From NCBI GenBank assembly GCA_013407085.1, contig JACCGJ010018211.1, positions 1 through 64,000 on the forward strand: a DNA stretch of 64,000 nucleotides, in the 5' to 3' direction. A program made the translations under genes and the position numbers. Origin of the DNA: Atriophallophorus winterbourni (Eukaryota > Platyhelminthes > Trematoda > Plagiorchiida > Microphallidae). The notes beneath the pieces were generated by a model. That model was not told the origin of the DNA. It made no database searches and saw only the letters and a list, made by a program, of their open reading frames with translations. Positions 34,721-46,700 of this stretch are shown piece by piece; within the stretch, counting starts at the first letter, position 1, and each line of letters starts with the position of its first letter.

Positions 34721-36048
34721 TTAACTGTTTTCGTTGGCGAGATTTTGGAATTGAACAATTAATCCGCGATAATTCGTGAGCCACAAAAGATGGAACACAT
34801 AATAAGGTAAAGAAACTTGTAGCTCAATGTGGTCTTTGTAATAATTGCAAAATCCGTGGAATAACAGGTGCTGGGAAAAACTTTGTGTGCGTGAACAAAT
34901 TGTTCTTTTTCTGTCAAACTGGTAACTTTGCTTTTAATACACTTGCACAATCTAAAAGTATTAACTCCGAAAGATACCTTTGAGTGGTACACGGAATTGT
35001 TTAAGTGATATAAATCCGTGCAGATACAAATCCGTGCAACGAAAATATGATCAAAATTGACGGAACAACGAAAAATACATCCACACAGAAGCGTGAACAC
35101 GATAAACAAACCTGCTAACGCAATATTATTTTGGATTTTGCTTACTCGTTAGTAGTTTCTTTTTTAAATTTGATTTTGAACTGTGAACCCCTATATCCGT
35201 AGGAAAATGACGTGTTAAAACTTATTCCAAAGCATCATCGAAATCGTTCTTGATTGAATGAAAATTTCATTCCCACAACGGTCTTTCATAATTGTTTATA
35301 ATCATGAATGAATTGGATTATTTATAATCATTTTTTCAAATTTATAATGAACATCAGAAGTGTGTTTGCTAGTTGTATACATGAATTTCCACTGTATATT
35401 CTAAAAATAGCATTCGTTAGGCTGTTATTAAACGGCTAGAATCAATGTGTCTTCAAAACGTGTACTGGAATATTATAAGTCGAACTATGTCATACAATTC
35501 TTTCGGATATTTTCCATTGGAATTGCTCAGGTTGTATATCCGATTCCGAAAGTTGATGATTAAATCGGTTAAGTCGAGTTGAAAAGTGGGAATGAGTTGA
35601 AAATGATGCGATGATGTCCGTATCGGAAGTCGTTGGAAATCTAATCATTTAGTACCCAATTTTCTTTCGATCCAAACATTTCAATTTCCCGCATTCCGCA
35701 TTACAAAAAACTGTCCTGACCGCTTCAAAGTTAAATATTCGATAAATGAGTAAAACTCGGCTTTGTCCTCGGAATTCAGAAACACTTCAGAATAACCCAG
35801 ATAAAGCTGATGCATGTTTTCAAACCTTTGTTGCAATAGAAATGAAGATACGAGACATTTTAATGCACACCACTGACAGAATTTCAAATCTAGAATGTCT
35901 AATTTTGTGATAAAAAGCAAACAATCTACACAACCTTATGTTTACGCTATGATATACAAAGTTGTATAATAACACTATATAATCAATATTTTGAATTTAA
36001 AGCTCATATATGACTTTCGTTGCATACCAAATCAAAGTTTGCCTTAGA
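34720..36048. other. Stretch without firm gene; weak minus-strand frames
   Basis: A 116-codon minus-strand frame (34759-35109) has no motif. A 79-codon minus-strand frame (35681-35920) has a balanced composition (LYLGYSEVFLNSEDKAEF) behind an acceptor-like CAAAG and ends in a stop, so it could be a last exon of an opposite-strand gene. Nothing else supports it. Confidence 0.25.
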
Positions 36049-36465
36049 GGTAACCATAGATAGTTTTACCCACATTTTGGGTAGAGAATTACAAATGAAC
36101 ATAGCTTATTAATTAAAATATTAGCGAACACCACCGAAATGTCCATCGGTTATGGATAGTGTTACGTATTATCCGCCATTAGGCACAACCACAGTGAACA
36201 ATTCACATTATTGTCAACCCATGGTAAGTTTTATCCAAGTGAGCAATATCCAACGGTAAACATGAAGCCCAACCCCTATTGCTTACCCAATCGTAAGACA
36301 GTGATATACATTTGCTATCCTCGAAACATTTACTGCTAAAATCCACCAAAATATTATTCGAAAATCTGCTGACATTTGTATAAACCTGCTGTTAGTTTGA
36401 AAACGAGATATGAAATTTGTCGGCATTGACCCTAAAAGTTGGGTAGAACCAACTATTGACCACTC
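36049..36465. mobile_element. TIR element (MITE-like)
   Basis: The left end (GGTAACCATAGATAGTTTTA..) and the complement of the right end (GGTCAATAGTTGGTTCTACC..) match imperfectly over about 35 bases. Each contains a TACCCA...TTTT...GGG block. There is no transposase. An open stretch inside (about 36160-36340) is probably not coding. Confidence 0.5.
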
Positions 36466-36499
36466 ACTCTGGGTTTCGCTGTGAAAAACATCATGTCCA

Positions 36500-36735
36500 A
36501 GCTGGTGAAGAGCAGATACAGCTCTTAGCTTCTGATGAGGTCAGCTCACACCGCACGCATGCCACTGACGCTGATCAACCGAGTACTGTCTATCGGTGTG
36601 AGCGCTGCGGGTAAGATTGAGACTTCCAAATCGAACTGTTTAGTCATTCTAAAAACGGTGGAGCAAGAAACAATTGTGAGATTGTAGTGTACATTCATGG
36701 TTGATATCGACCGAAGCAGGCCAACAACAACAAAA
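36500..36735 (+). mobile_element. RTE-like LINE 3' end
   Basis: The piece reads as a degenerate zinc-finger-like C-terminus (YRCERCG..) followed by the tail GATATCGACCGAAGCAGGCC and AACAACAAC, the 3' terminus shared with the RTE copies ending at about 43410 and 50830. Confidence 0.6.
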
Positions 36736-36839
36736 CCAGATTTCAATCATCTGTGCTTTCCACTCGCCCACTGATTCAAACTTTGAGGAAAGTTTCCAAG
36801 GCGCTCAATTCCAAACATTCAGTTCTCAATAGAAGTCCT

Positions 36840-37110
36840 CAAGGGTAATTCTTGCTTTCCTTCGTAGCCAATTTAGCTGATACGTTATTCCTTTTTTGCA
36901 ACGTCTTAAAATGCAGCCGCAATTATCTATATCTTACTTATTATGTCGTCTGCAAAGAGAGCCATTTCATCTGTTATTAAAGAAAAACGATTCGTTAAAT
37001 TACATCAGCAAAAAAACAATCCTAGCACAGATCCTTGCCGTACTCCGATTGTGGTTCACATCATATTCAAAAAAACTCTGTTTACCAAACATTCTTACGT
37101 AACTAACTGT
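36840..37110 (-). mobile_element. CR1-type LINE RT fragment, minus strand
   Basis: Read leftward from about 37065 it gives VRQGSVLG and then LFADDI, the reverse-transcriptase blocks of CR1-clade LINEs. It is badly broken. Confidence 0.55.
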
Positions 37111-38174
37111 AGGATAATAGCGCAATCTAATATTCAAATAAGGACTTGACTATTAAGCAGCTACAATTTGTACAAATGCGATGCAAATTCTGGCAGAGTG
37201 TGTACTACAAAATGAACCAAGAAGAAATATAAAGCGGTATTGTATAGGTCACGTCGCACAACATGGCGAACTGGTCATCAGTATACGACCCTGACAGTAA
37301 TGAATTAACTCAACTCCAGATATCTTCGTTATTTGACCCAACTTATTCTGATATTTTTCCGAACCAAATTCAGCGTTGCAATATATTAGGTATTCTTTGC
37401 ACACCACATGACCCGATATTAAATATACTCATATTGTATTAGCGATGAGGCCCTAATCACGAGCTTTCGAATGATATGCGGAACTCTACACTCCGACGCT
37501 ACGCAATAGCAAGAGGTGCCAAAATGACCAACGACGACAATAGCAAAACCTAATAAATCGGGTTTCGGGAAGGTTGTATGAGAATGGTTAGAGGAGAATG
37601 GATATATTTTTTGAAGATCAGTGTTGTGATTGTTTCTTTCGCCTAAATAAGATAGGCGTGTGTTTGTTATTTGTCATGCGTGTAATAAACGGGTTCGACC
37701 AATCGACCTTCGCTTGTGTTGTTAAATTGGCGAGAGAACACAATCAGCGACGGACAGGTTGACTTCAGGGATGCATCGGGCAACAATTATTAAGTAATAG
37801 TGAAACGCGGGGGCTTAACGTGGTGTTTGGTTTACCTTTAACCCAATTGTTTTGATAAGAGGTCAGATGATTGCAACCTGCTCCTCGTTAACCTTTAATG
37901 AACTAGCGCAATCGATTTCAGCTTTCTCGACACGCTACATAATGAGCCCAAAGTTGTCCTTCCAGATCTTTGGAAAACGAAAAACAATAATAAAGTGCAC
38001 CAATTTAAATGAAACCTATTTAAGTTGTGAGATTTAAACGTAGAGCTGTTTTTAATAATGCTACGTATTATCGATCTAGACAGCTCCTCAATAAACTTTG
38101 AATAACCAACCGTAATCTTTTTCTTTTTTTTCCTCAAGGTTGTAAATTTTTTTGCTTTCCCCAATGATATGGAG
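37111..38174. other. Stretch without recognised gene
   Basis: Unique-looking AT-rich sequence with no coding block. A T-rich tract (38118-38160) directly precedes the candidate exon at 38175. Confidence 0.3.
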
Positions 38175-38330
38175 TTGGTCCGCTGAGAAATTCACTTAGC
38201 GTTTCATGGACATTTCCATTTGAAATTCTTGAACCTGCGGCAAGAAACGAGGCATTGACAAAGTTTCTAAAGTTGCTTTCCGCAATGACCCGCTACTTAG
38301 TAGTGCCCGTGAACGTATTGGTACCAACAC
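38175..38330 (+). CDS. Exon F (candidate, 156 nt; or 30 nt from 38301)
   Basis: A strong donor (CAACAC|gtaagtt), like that of exon C, ends a frame open for 54 codons. With an acceptor at 38174 behind a long T tract the exon is 156 nt, phase 1 to 1, and includes RNEALTKFLKLLSAMTRYLV. With the acceptor at 38300 (cgctacttag) it is a 30-nt micro-exon, also phase 1 to 1 (VPVNVLVPT). Phase-0 entries at 38252, 38264 or 38273 are possible too. The frame in use is the same in each. The exact start cannot be decided from sequence. Confidence 0.35.
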
Positions 38331-38339
38331 GTAAGTTAC

Positions 38340-39020
38340 TTACAATATCAAAGAAATATCGTGCAGTTCAACTTTTTTGTATGCAATTTTGAATGAGCAA
38401 GAAGGATTTGTTTATTTTAATTAGCGGCATTTTGTGAAAGGCCTTCTCGCTATCCATTCAAAATGCACACATTAATTATCCTGTTTTGATAAACTACTAT
38501 TCGAGCTTTACATATAATTTTACAACAAATATGGGCTACTTGAAAAGAGAGAAACTCAAAATTAAAATAACGAAATAAAAGCAACATAAAATCGTATTGT
38601 GAAACCATTCGCGTTTCTACATAATCGATTTTTCGATAAGGTTCCAGTTATCCAATAACCGACAACAAGGCGTTACAAATTTTGAACTGAAAGATACTCA
38701 CCATATCTAAGTATGAGATTACTTCGACCAACCGACCAAATCAGAGTCGGCGATGTATTATACCCATTAACACGAGCGTCACCATTTTGACACGTACTCA
38801 ACTTATCAGAACAAATAACCATCATCGACCATGTATCCATATCAAACAATAAATGTTTGTACACAAACGCCAGTGCTTGGCAAATAAATTGCCGGAGTTA
38901 TTCGAGAAAACTCAGGCGTTCGTTTCAGGATATTGTAAATTGAACGTGTAAGCGTTAAATAAGAGAAGCATCAAAATAATAAAATATGCCGTAAAATCAG
39001 CTGTAGTCTCCACGAACTTA
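38340..39020. other. Stretch without recognised gene
   Basis: AT-rich intron-like sequence. No element or exon signal was recognised. Confidence 0.3.
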
Positions 39021-39441
39021 TATCGTAATTTACGAAGTAATGAACGAGACCACTCACATACTTGAGTTATCTACTAAGTCGTTTTTCCAGTCTACATCAC
39101 ACGTCGTCATATATCCACTCTCCAACTACCATACAGCTATTTCAACCAACGTCCAGGCGTTCACTTAGCCCCCGTTTCTGTGTTTTCTGAAACGTTAAAA
39201 CACTGGAAATCGTGGCCTTACAGAAAATGTGAATTTTATTAAAGTTGAAGATTCTACATAGATTAGCTTTGTTTCACATACACTTGTTTAATGATAATCG
39301 TTTTAGCAAATTTACAATAATTACTTTGAAGAACGATTTTTACCAACTCATTTACAAACCAAACGTTCAAAACTCATCTCCTATTCACAAACATGGTAAT
39401 CTTAAGTGCTATACAAACGTGAAATCTTCGTTGTTTCACAG

Positions 39442-39456
39442 GTGATCCACCTGAAT
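39442..39456 (+). pseudogene. Broken micro-exon (truncated relative of exon I)
   Basis: The acceptor (ttcgttgtttcacag) and the first 15 bases (GTGATCCACCTGAAT) match exon I at 47206 with one base changed. The sequence then switches to the AT-rich LINE-flanking DNA (also found at 47330-47350) with no donor, and the phase-1 frame soon hits TAA. The exon appears to have lost its 3' half to a deletion or insertion. Confidence 0.5.
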
Positions 39457-39479
39457 TATATTATATAAGATATTAATCA

Positions 39480-42400
39480 TTTGGTCGCTAAGGTATATAT
39501 GAGCTGTAGTTACTAGAATTCATTCTATGTAATCTAGATAGAGCATACGATTGGAATAACTCAACACCAATGTATTATTTATGGTTTAGTTCTTTGCAAT
39601 GGTTCCAAGGTTGTCAAAGCCTGGGCGGTTTTAAGGATAAGCTCTTAAGTCCAAACATGCTCTAATGGCACGCGACTCATATGGCCTCTCACAACCGAGT
39701 CCAGCTCCTGGCCTGCACGAGTGGTCTGTGTATCCCGGCGGAACTGCTTCTACTGATAGGAGAACGCTCGATGGCGGCTGACTGGCGCCTCAAAACCAGC
39801 ATGCTTTTGGCTTGTGGAGCTTGTACTTCCATGAAGTTGGTCCACCTAGGAGAAAGATACTCTTTTCTCAAACATCCACTGCCTTGTGGCTACATCCATT
39901 CATGGAAATGGATTCAAGAGTCAACCTCGAGGAAATAATCAGAGCCGGAGTCCCGTTATGCAGTCCGAAGTTTTATTCAACTTCGCTATGCCAACTCCTG
40001 CGACAGCTTCGTTGTCTAAACGTATCAGCCTAGCTGTTTCTTTTCTTCCGGTTGTGCCGTGGAGAGGGAGCTCTTGTTGCATGGGCAACAGCTAGTTCTC
40101 CACTCTGAACTGCCCGGGCGTACATCACAACGCACTATTGGAGCAGACACTCCAATCCGCTTCTACGGATAATAACATGGGAAGCAACAGATACCGGTTA
40201 AAAGCTACGGCTCGATTGGCGTAGTGCTTAGCGACCCTGGGGCTTCTTCCGACGGTGGAAGAGATATTCAGGTATCACTGGACGGCTACCGCCAGCCTCA
40301 ATCCGGGCAGCCCACAGCCAATATGGTGCCTCACTCGCCATGGTCTGCTGTAGTCATTGGGTGCATGGGGATTAGGGATCAACCGACAAGCAGACTGTTT
40401 TTTCCACACCAGCTAAACGAACTACTAAAAAACAAATGTCATTTCTGAAAATGGGAACCTGGAACGTCCGGTCCATGCTTATTGGATTTCATGACGTCGT
40501 CTAGAATATCAAAGGCGTAAGAAAATCACCTGTAATTAACAATGAGCTAAAGAGGTTAGAATTTCGACGTGGCTGCCCTGCAATAGAAGCGACTACGAGA
40601 CACTGGCATACTAACAGAAGGAGATTACACATCTTTTGGAAAGGAAGGGGTTCTGGTGAGCCTCGACTGAATGGAGTTGGGTTTGCGGTTCAAAACGACC
40701 TACTTAAAGCTTCAGAACCAATCAGCTTTGGGAGCGAACGGATGTGGACTCTTAGGTACATCACTGGTATCATTGCGTTGGTCAACGTTTGTGCACCGAC
40801 GCTCTCTGCGAAGCCTGTTGAAAAATATGCTTTTTAACATAACACCGCAACAGTCCTCAAAAACGTTCCACAAAGAAACTGTGTAGTGGTATTGTGTGAT
40901 TTCAATGCTAGAGTTGGTACAGATTAGAGGTCTTGGCAAAACTGTCTCGGGAGGTTCGGTGTAGGTAAAATCAATAAAAATGGACAACGCCTTTTATAAT
41001 TGTGCACACAGTTCAGCCTTTTGTCAGTAACACTTTCTTTCAAACAAAACCACAGCATAAATTCTCTTGGTAACATCCTCGCTCAAAGCATTCGCATCAT
41101 ATTGATGTTATTCTTGTTAGGCGCACTAATATCGGAAGCGTACTTCTCACCAAATCATATCAAAGCGCAGAATGTGACACTGATCATTCACTGGTCTGTG
41201 CAAAAACTGAAGCTTCCCCGACGAGATTTCACCGCACCAAATGTCTGGGTAAGCTTAGGATTGACGTCACCGCACGTGGGAAACCTATTCTAGCGCGCGA
41301 TTTGCAAAAAGCCTTGTTACAGTGAGTCAGCGAGACCCACTCTCATTGAATCAGATTCACAAAACTGAGGAGAATGAGAAAAGCTGTATCCGCCGAAGTC
41401 GCACTTTCCACTTTCGTCAGAAAGAACCTTGAACGAGCGGACTTGTTTTCGATAGCAAAGCTTCTGAGACTGGGATGCTTTAGTATTGGATGGGAAAACT
41501 GTCAGGCATTTTGAGTTCAAAGGTTTAATGCCAAACAGGGAAAAACTTACGAGTTTTAGGAGGCAGTCAGAAATAAGGGCAAACAGAATGCACGGCGACG
41601 TGAAATGACTATGGGAAAGAACAGAAATTAGCCTACGTATCCGAAAGGCTGCGTACACTGGAAATTTTCACGGTATGTATGATGGAATCAACAGAGCCAT
41701 CGGTCCAAACAAACTTACAACGGCTCCCATTAAGTCTGCATCTGGTGACCTGATTGTGGGCAAAACTCAGCAGATGGACGATGAGTAGAGCACTTCTCCT
41801 CTTTCTACTCTAGGGACAGTACGGTTTCACCACATGTATTTGGAAATGTGGAGCGGTTGCCGACTATTGAATATCTAGATACTTAATTTAATCTTAATGA
41901 GCTCATTGGAGCAATCGAGCGCTTATCGAATGGGAGAAACCCTGGTGACAACGGAATTTCACCTGAGCTCATCAAATGCTGTAAAGCAGCATTATTACAA
42001 CCGTTTTTCCATTTACTTCTTCAATGCTGGCAAGAGGAGTGTTTCCCACAAGATACGCGAGACACAAATTTCATCACGCATTTCTAGAATAAAAGGGATA
42101 GAGGTGACTGCAACAATTACAGAATGTTGTAGGCAAATTGTTTGCTAAAGTCTTACAGATCCGGCTGCAAGTTTTAGCTGATAGAATTCACTCCGAATCT
42201 CAATGTAGCTTCCGCAAGTGAAGATTAACTGTTGACATAAAGCTTTCCCTGAGACAACTTCAAGAATAGTGTCGGGAACAGCGCGTGCCATTATACGCTG
42301 TTTTTATTTATTTAACTAAGGCATTCGACTACGTCAGCAGGGAGGGTACTTTCAAAATGCTTGTTCTGATAGGCTGCATCGTGAAACTCCTCAAACTCGT

Positions 42401-43410
42401 TATTTCGTTCCACTCAATAATGAGAAGCTCAGTCTATTTTAAGGTTTCCCTTCAGAAAACTTTAAAATTCACAGAAGCGTCAAGAGAGGGTGAGTTTCTG
42501 TTCCCACGTCGTTCGCATTTTTCTTGATCTGATTCAGAAGCACGCTTTCAGGAAGGGGCTAGAGGGCATTTACCTACTGTTTTCCAAAGATGCAGCATTC
42601 ACTGCTCACTCCCAAGAGCACCTCCACTCGCTAATTGACTGTTTTTCGTCGGCATGCAAAGACTTTGGCCTAACATTCAGCATTAGCAAGACCAAATTCC
42701 TTTGTCAAGGGACTGTATCGCCTCCAAACATCACTGTTCAAAACTGTCAGCTTGAATCAGTACATCATTTCACACACCTTAGTTCAACGGTTGCGTAATA
42801 CCTCTCGCTAGACATGGAGATTGATAAGCGGATTAGCAAAGCAGCTTTCATTCTATTTCGATTGAACTCTCGTGTTTGGGGTAACCGCAAGCTGACTGTT
42901 AAGAAAAAGATGATGGGATACAGTGCGTGCGTACTGAATGATTTACTGTACTGCGGTGAACCCTGGACCACCCAGGCAAGACACGAACAGGAGCTAAATG
43001 CTTCCAATCTACGAAGCATCCGTCGTATCTTGAAAATATCGTGGATGGAAAAAGTGACTAATGCTGAAATCTTTTCAAAAGCTGGTTTACAGAACACGTT
43101 CACCTTATTGCGACAGCGCTGCCCGCGGTGGCTTGGTTATGTCTATAGAGTAAAAAATGGTCGCATTCCGAAAGTTCTACTCCATGGTGATTTGCAATTA
43201 GGAAGCCGATCATTGGGCAGACCACACTTGCGGTACGAAGACGTTTACAAAAGATAAATCAAAGCTCTTGGCATTAATCGGCGAGTAGGGAAGAACTTGC
43301 TCTTGAACGCTGACATTGGAGGTATTGTGTAAGGCGTCATCTGCAAGCTGGGGAGTGATGTACATCCCTGGTCGACATCGATCGAAGAAGGCCAACAGCA
43401 ACAACAACTT
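39480..43410 (+). mobile_element. RTE-clade LINE, degenerate copy 2
   Basis: The endonuclease start reads MGTWNVRSML (40448 onward). The RT motif A block reads AVFIYLTKAFDYVS (42294 onward). The 147-codon frame at 42814-43257 covers the conserved C-terminal part (AFILFRLNSRVWGNRKLTVK...SLGRPHLRYEDVYKR). The 3' end is the tail TCGACATCGATCGAAGAAGG then CCAACAGCAACAACAAC at about 43405. Many stops and frameshifts make it inactive. It sits in the intron ahead of exon G1 and was copied with the segment. Confidence 0.85.
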
Positions 43411-43526
43411 TATAGGACGATTTTTACCAACTTATTTTTAAACCAAACATTCAAAAACTCATCTTCTATGCACAAACTTGGAAATCTTAAATGCTATATA
43501 AATGTGAAATCTTCGTTGTTTAACAG

Positions 43527-43580
43527 GTGGCCCAGTTGGTTCTAACAAACCGAAAACCGGTTCATTGGCTTCGATGGACA
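43527..43580 (+). CDS. Exon G1, 54-nt micro-exon
   Basis: A good acceptor (cttcgttgtttaacag) and a consensus donor (GGACA|gtaagt) flank 54 bases. In phase 1 the frame reads GPVGSNKPKTGSLASMD with no stop and exits with one base (A) in phase 1. The composition is rich in small residues plus Ser, Lys and Pro. A second acceptor (cccag) nine bases in would give a shorter product in the same frame. Intron sequence on both sides resembles that around 39442, 47206 and 50947, so these exons are duplicates of one exon-intron unit. The identical copy is at 50947. Confidence 0.6.
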
Positions 43581-43699
43581 GTAAGTTTATATTAACATAA
43601 CGAAATAATATGCAATAAGATGGGATGGATAGAATATTTAATGAGATATTTCGTTGCCATTTCAAATTTATTCTTACAAAAAATTCAAACTGTATTTAA

Positions 43700-44065
43700 T
43701 GATATACATTTGCATGCTTTCACGTCACACACAATACGCGACCGGTTTCGTACTGTTTGCACTCACCAGGTAGGGACAGTAAGATCAGGATCCGCATGCG
43801 CTTGAAACAGTGGAAGAATGGTAAACAAGAAGCGCTTGTATGCCACTGTTGGATAAGGCTGGTACGACCAACCTGTTCAACCACATGTGTGGAAACACAT
43901 GTTTAATGTGGTAAAACTCATAACCATGAAACAAAATATTCATTTGCATGCTTTTCCGTCACACAACCCACGACCGGTTTCGTGCTGTTTTCACTCATCA
44001 GTTATGAACAGTGAGATCAGGATCCGCAAGCGCTTGAAACAGTGAAGAAACGGATCCTGATCTTA
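43700..44065. repeat. Dispersed repeat R2, two tandem copies
   Basis: The block 'cgaccggtttcgt(a/g)ctgtt(t)' followed by 'cactca(c/t)cag', 'acagt(a/g)agatcaggatccgc' and 'cttgaaacagtg' occurs twice, about 235 bases apart, inside the intron between exons G1 and H1. Other members are at 51135-51490 and 62935-63140, and more distantly at 16530-16700 and 440-640. Each copy carries an acceptor-like CAG, nine bases and a donor-like gtaag/gtgag. Confidence 0.7.
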
Positions 44066-44442
44066 CTGGTGAGTTGAAATCAGAATGTCCACCATTGGGC
44101 GAACCGAACTTGCAGGGCAAAGACGTTTGTAGGATAGTTATGGAAACCCTAAGAGTGGCGATGACAGCTCATTCTGAAAGCACTTTAGAAGGCGTCATCT
44201 GCAGGCCATTGGCTTGCATGAATATAAAACGAAATTGGACCACGTTTTATTGAATTAATAGTTTACCGAATAATTATATAATGTTTAATCTAATTGGTTA
44301 TTTTGTTTTATAAATGTACGTTTTATATGTTACCATATCATGACTATTGTTAGGCTTGTTGCGTTTTAGACCAATGAAACCTTCTATTACATTGAATAAC
44401 CAACTAACTAAGTGAAACTATGTTCATGTTAATAATTTTCAG

Positions 44443-44493
44443 ACTCACCTAATCCCCTGGCGATGAGGAGTAAGGCCAGTCCGCCAAGTAAAA
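44443..44493 (+). CDS. Exon H1, 51-nt micro-exon
   Basis: A strong acceptor (gttaataattttcag) and a consensus donor (AAAA|gtgagt) bracket 51 bases. Carrying A from exon G1 gives N at the junction and then SPNPLAMRSKASPPSK, exiting in phase 1. An internal donor (GGA|gtaagg at 44469/44470) would make a 27-nt form, also in frame. The product is Ser/Pro/Lys-rich. The intron from G1 is 862 bases and holds two R2 repeats. The identical copy is at 51864. Confidence 0.6.
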
Positions 44494-44828
44494 GTGAGTT
44501 TGAATGAATCGCACGATGTGGTGATGATAATTACTTCCAGCTTGCAACGCGTGGATATTTGATACGAGGTTGCACCCATAATTCCTTCAGTTTGTCCACA
44601 TTGAAAAACAACACGTCATCAAAACCGAATTGCAATTTGCGTTAGTGTTCACTAGCCAACATTAAATGACGCTCACGGTGCTATTGGAATATGTTTTAAC
44701 TCAGCATAGCCACCTTAATTTACGGTTAGAAATAATTCATCTTACATTGCAGTGTTCAGATATTGACGTTCACTAAGTTTGCAATGTAATATTAGAGTGT
44801 TTCGTCATTTGGTTGAAGTGATCGTCAG

Positions 44829-44858
44829 AATTCTCCGCCAAGTCGTGCTCGCCATTTG
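44829..44858 (+). CDS. Exon J1, 30-nt micro-exon
   Basis: 335 bases after H1, an acceptor (gtgatcgtcag) and a strong donor (TTTG|gtaagt) enclose 30 bases. Carrying A gives K, then FSAKSCSPF, exit phase 1 with G. Phase and length again fit. It supplies the only cysteine of the cassette. The acceptor has a modest pyrimidine tract, so this is the weakest exon of the three, but the duplicated copy at 52250 preserves every base. Confidence 0.5.
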
Positions 44859-44971
44859 GTAAGTAATAGTCTGATTACACCCTTTGGTTCACGTACGGTG
44901 ATGATGAGGCGAACTGAAAGTCAAAACAGGGAGATTTCAATATAAAAGATTGAAATGAATAGATTAGAACA

Positions 44972-45642
44972 GTTTATTGATAACGATTCGCTTTTGACAC
45001 AGAAGCTACGTCAGACCAAAGGTATCAGTAGACGCAGAGATCATGGTAAAATTGCGTCCACCTGACCACTCTTATGCTGACCGAGAACTGCACAGGCCGT
45101 GTTGGGCACTGAGTTTGTAAAGATAGATTAACGAGTTAAAGAAAATTGACGCACCAACCCCTACATGCTTTGTGCATGTAGGGGATCAACGTCTGCTGAC
45201 GGAATAACTTGCTCGCGTAATCCATACGAGTATTATCTGGAGAATTCGGTACTAGGATAAAGGTAAATAAAAAGCGAATCTAGAAAGAGACGCGCAATTC
45301 CAGTGCGTATCAATCACTTATACCAGATACAACCCTCCACAATTTGGCCTCCTGTTCTGCAGCGGATAAAGAATAACGTGCGGGTCCCTTAGTCTAGGCA
45401 CGGATTACGCAATTTAGCTAATCAGTTAGCAGATGTTCAACACATCATCACACAAACAAACCCATTTAAGGATTATACAGCATGCATAATTACGCCTATC
45501 TTAACCTGCTTAACGCCTAGCATGACCTGTACAGTTCTGAGGCAACTTAGTATTGAATGCACTTTAACCCCGATCTTTGTGCGTACTGACACCCTCGGTG
45601 TGGCTTAGCTTATATGTAAGAAGCGAAACATTACCAAGAAAC
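44972..45642. mobile_element. Foldback element related to 5825-6362
   Basis: The left arm (gtttattgataacgattcgc..) pairs imperfectly with the right arm (..gaagcgaaacattaccaagaaac) over about 65 bases. It has a central 26-base hairpin (CCCTACATGC...GCATGTAGGG, 45158-45183). No coding frame. Confidence 0.6.
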
Positions 45643-46059
45643 ACTTCCAACAGAAATTACTGTTGCCAGCAAGTTGCTCAAATCTAATCATCGACCCCAA
45701 CATATCAGAAAAATCTAAACCAAAATGTTTCGCATTATGTTGCAAATTTCCAGAGGAGATTCTTAAATATATACATGGCCCGAACATAGAAGTTACAATG
45801 ACCGTCATTGATTAGTATTTACACGTCAATTTAAAACGAGCTAATAACTTATATGAAGCTGTCACGTGATTAATTGGACAAATGACGCGCTGCATGCTCA
45901 ATGTCAATGTTAATTATATATGAATATGTTTGAAATGAATGCACGCACAACATCATTTCACTTATAGTATTCAAGGATTTATTGTTGAATAAGTTAATAC
46001 TTTACAGCCCCACGGGATTAAGGTATGGATAAAAACGTGAAACATATTATATATAAGGG

Positions 46060-46700
46060 CTAGAATATATCAAATGTATGGCTCACGAATGATGTTCATT
46101 TACATATTTAAATATCGCTAGCCCAGAAGATACACATGACGAGGCAGGGAATTCCTCAAAAATATTACAATTAGGGTGAAAAATGGCGTCTACAATTATT
46201 ACGGGAACTTGGAATATAAATGGTTAAGGCACGTCCACGTGCCAATTTCTCACCACATTCTTGATGCATGTAGTTCTTTAGAAAGAATTATATAGGCAAG
46301 AATATTATCGCCCCAAATCCTTCTTCGGGTAAAGTCACATAGACGCAAACGTCGCAATATCTTCGGTGTACGGAAAATTGCAATGACCTACCTCTAACTG
46401 TGTTGCCCTGTGATAGATTTTATGCAGGCAAGTAGACCAGAATACTACAGCATACTCCATCTCTTGGCGAAGGTAGACGTTCATTATCCGTGGTAGCATT
46501 ACCAGCATGATTATTCCGAATATTCATCAAAGGATACTTAACAATCTGACTGTTGTTTCGACATATATACACTGGCAGTAAACCGCGTTTCTTCAAGTTT
46601 CCACTAATTCACGCAGTATTAAGACACTTGTATTAACACAATCCATATTTGCAACCTTATTTCAATCAGCCAAATCTATGAGTATTCAAGATGTGTTGCA
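46060..46700 (-). mobile_element. CR1-type LINE 3' fragment, minus strand
   Basis: 'gctcacgaatg', 'caggcagggaattcc' and 'acgtcgcaatatcttcggtgtacgg' correspond to the tail of the full CR1-like copy at 53690-54020. It lies in unit 1 only, which helps date it after or outside the duplicated core. Confidence 0.65.

Noticed and set aside
36183..36292. Pair of exon-like stretches (41 and 25 nt) ending in gtaag donors whose phases close to a multiple of three
   Set aside because: They lie inside a small terminal-inverted-repeat element at 36049-36465.
45158..45183. Perfect hairpin that could be a terminator or small RNA
   Set aside because: It is the centre of a foldback transposable element and is duplicated with it; no sign of independent function.
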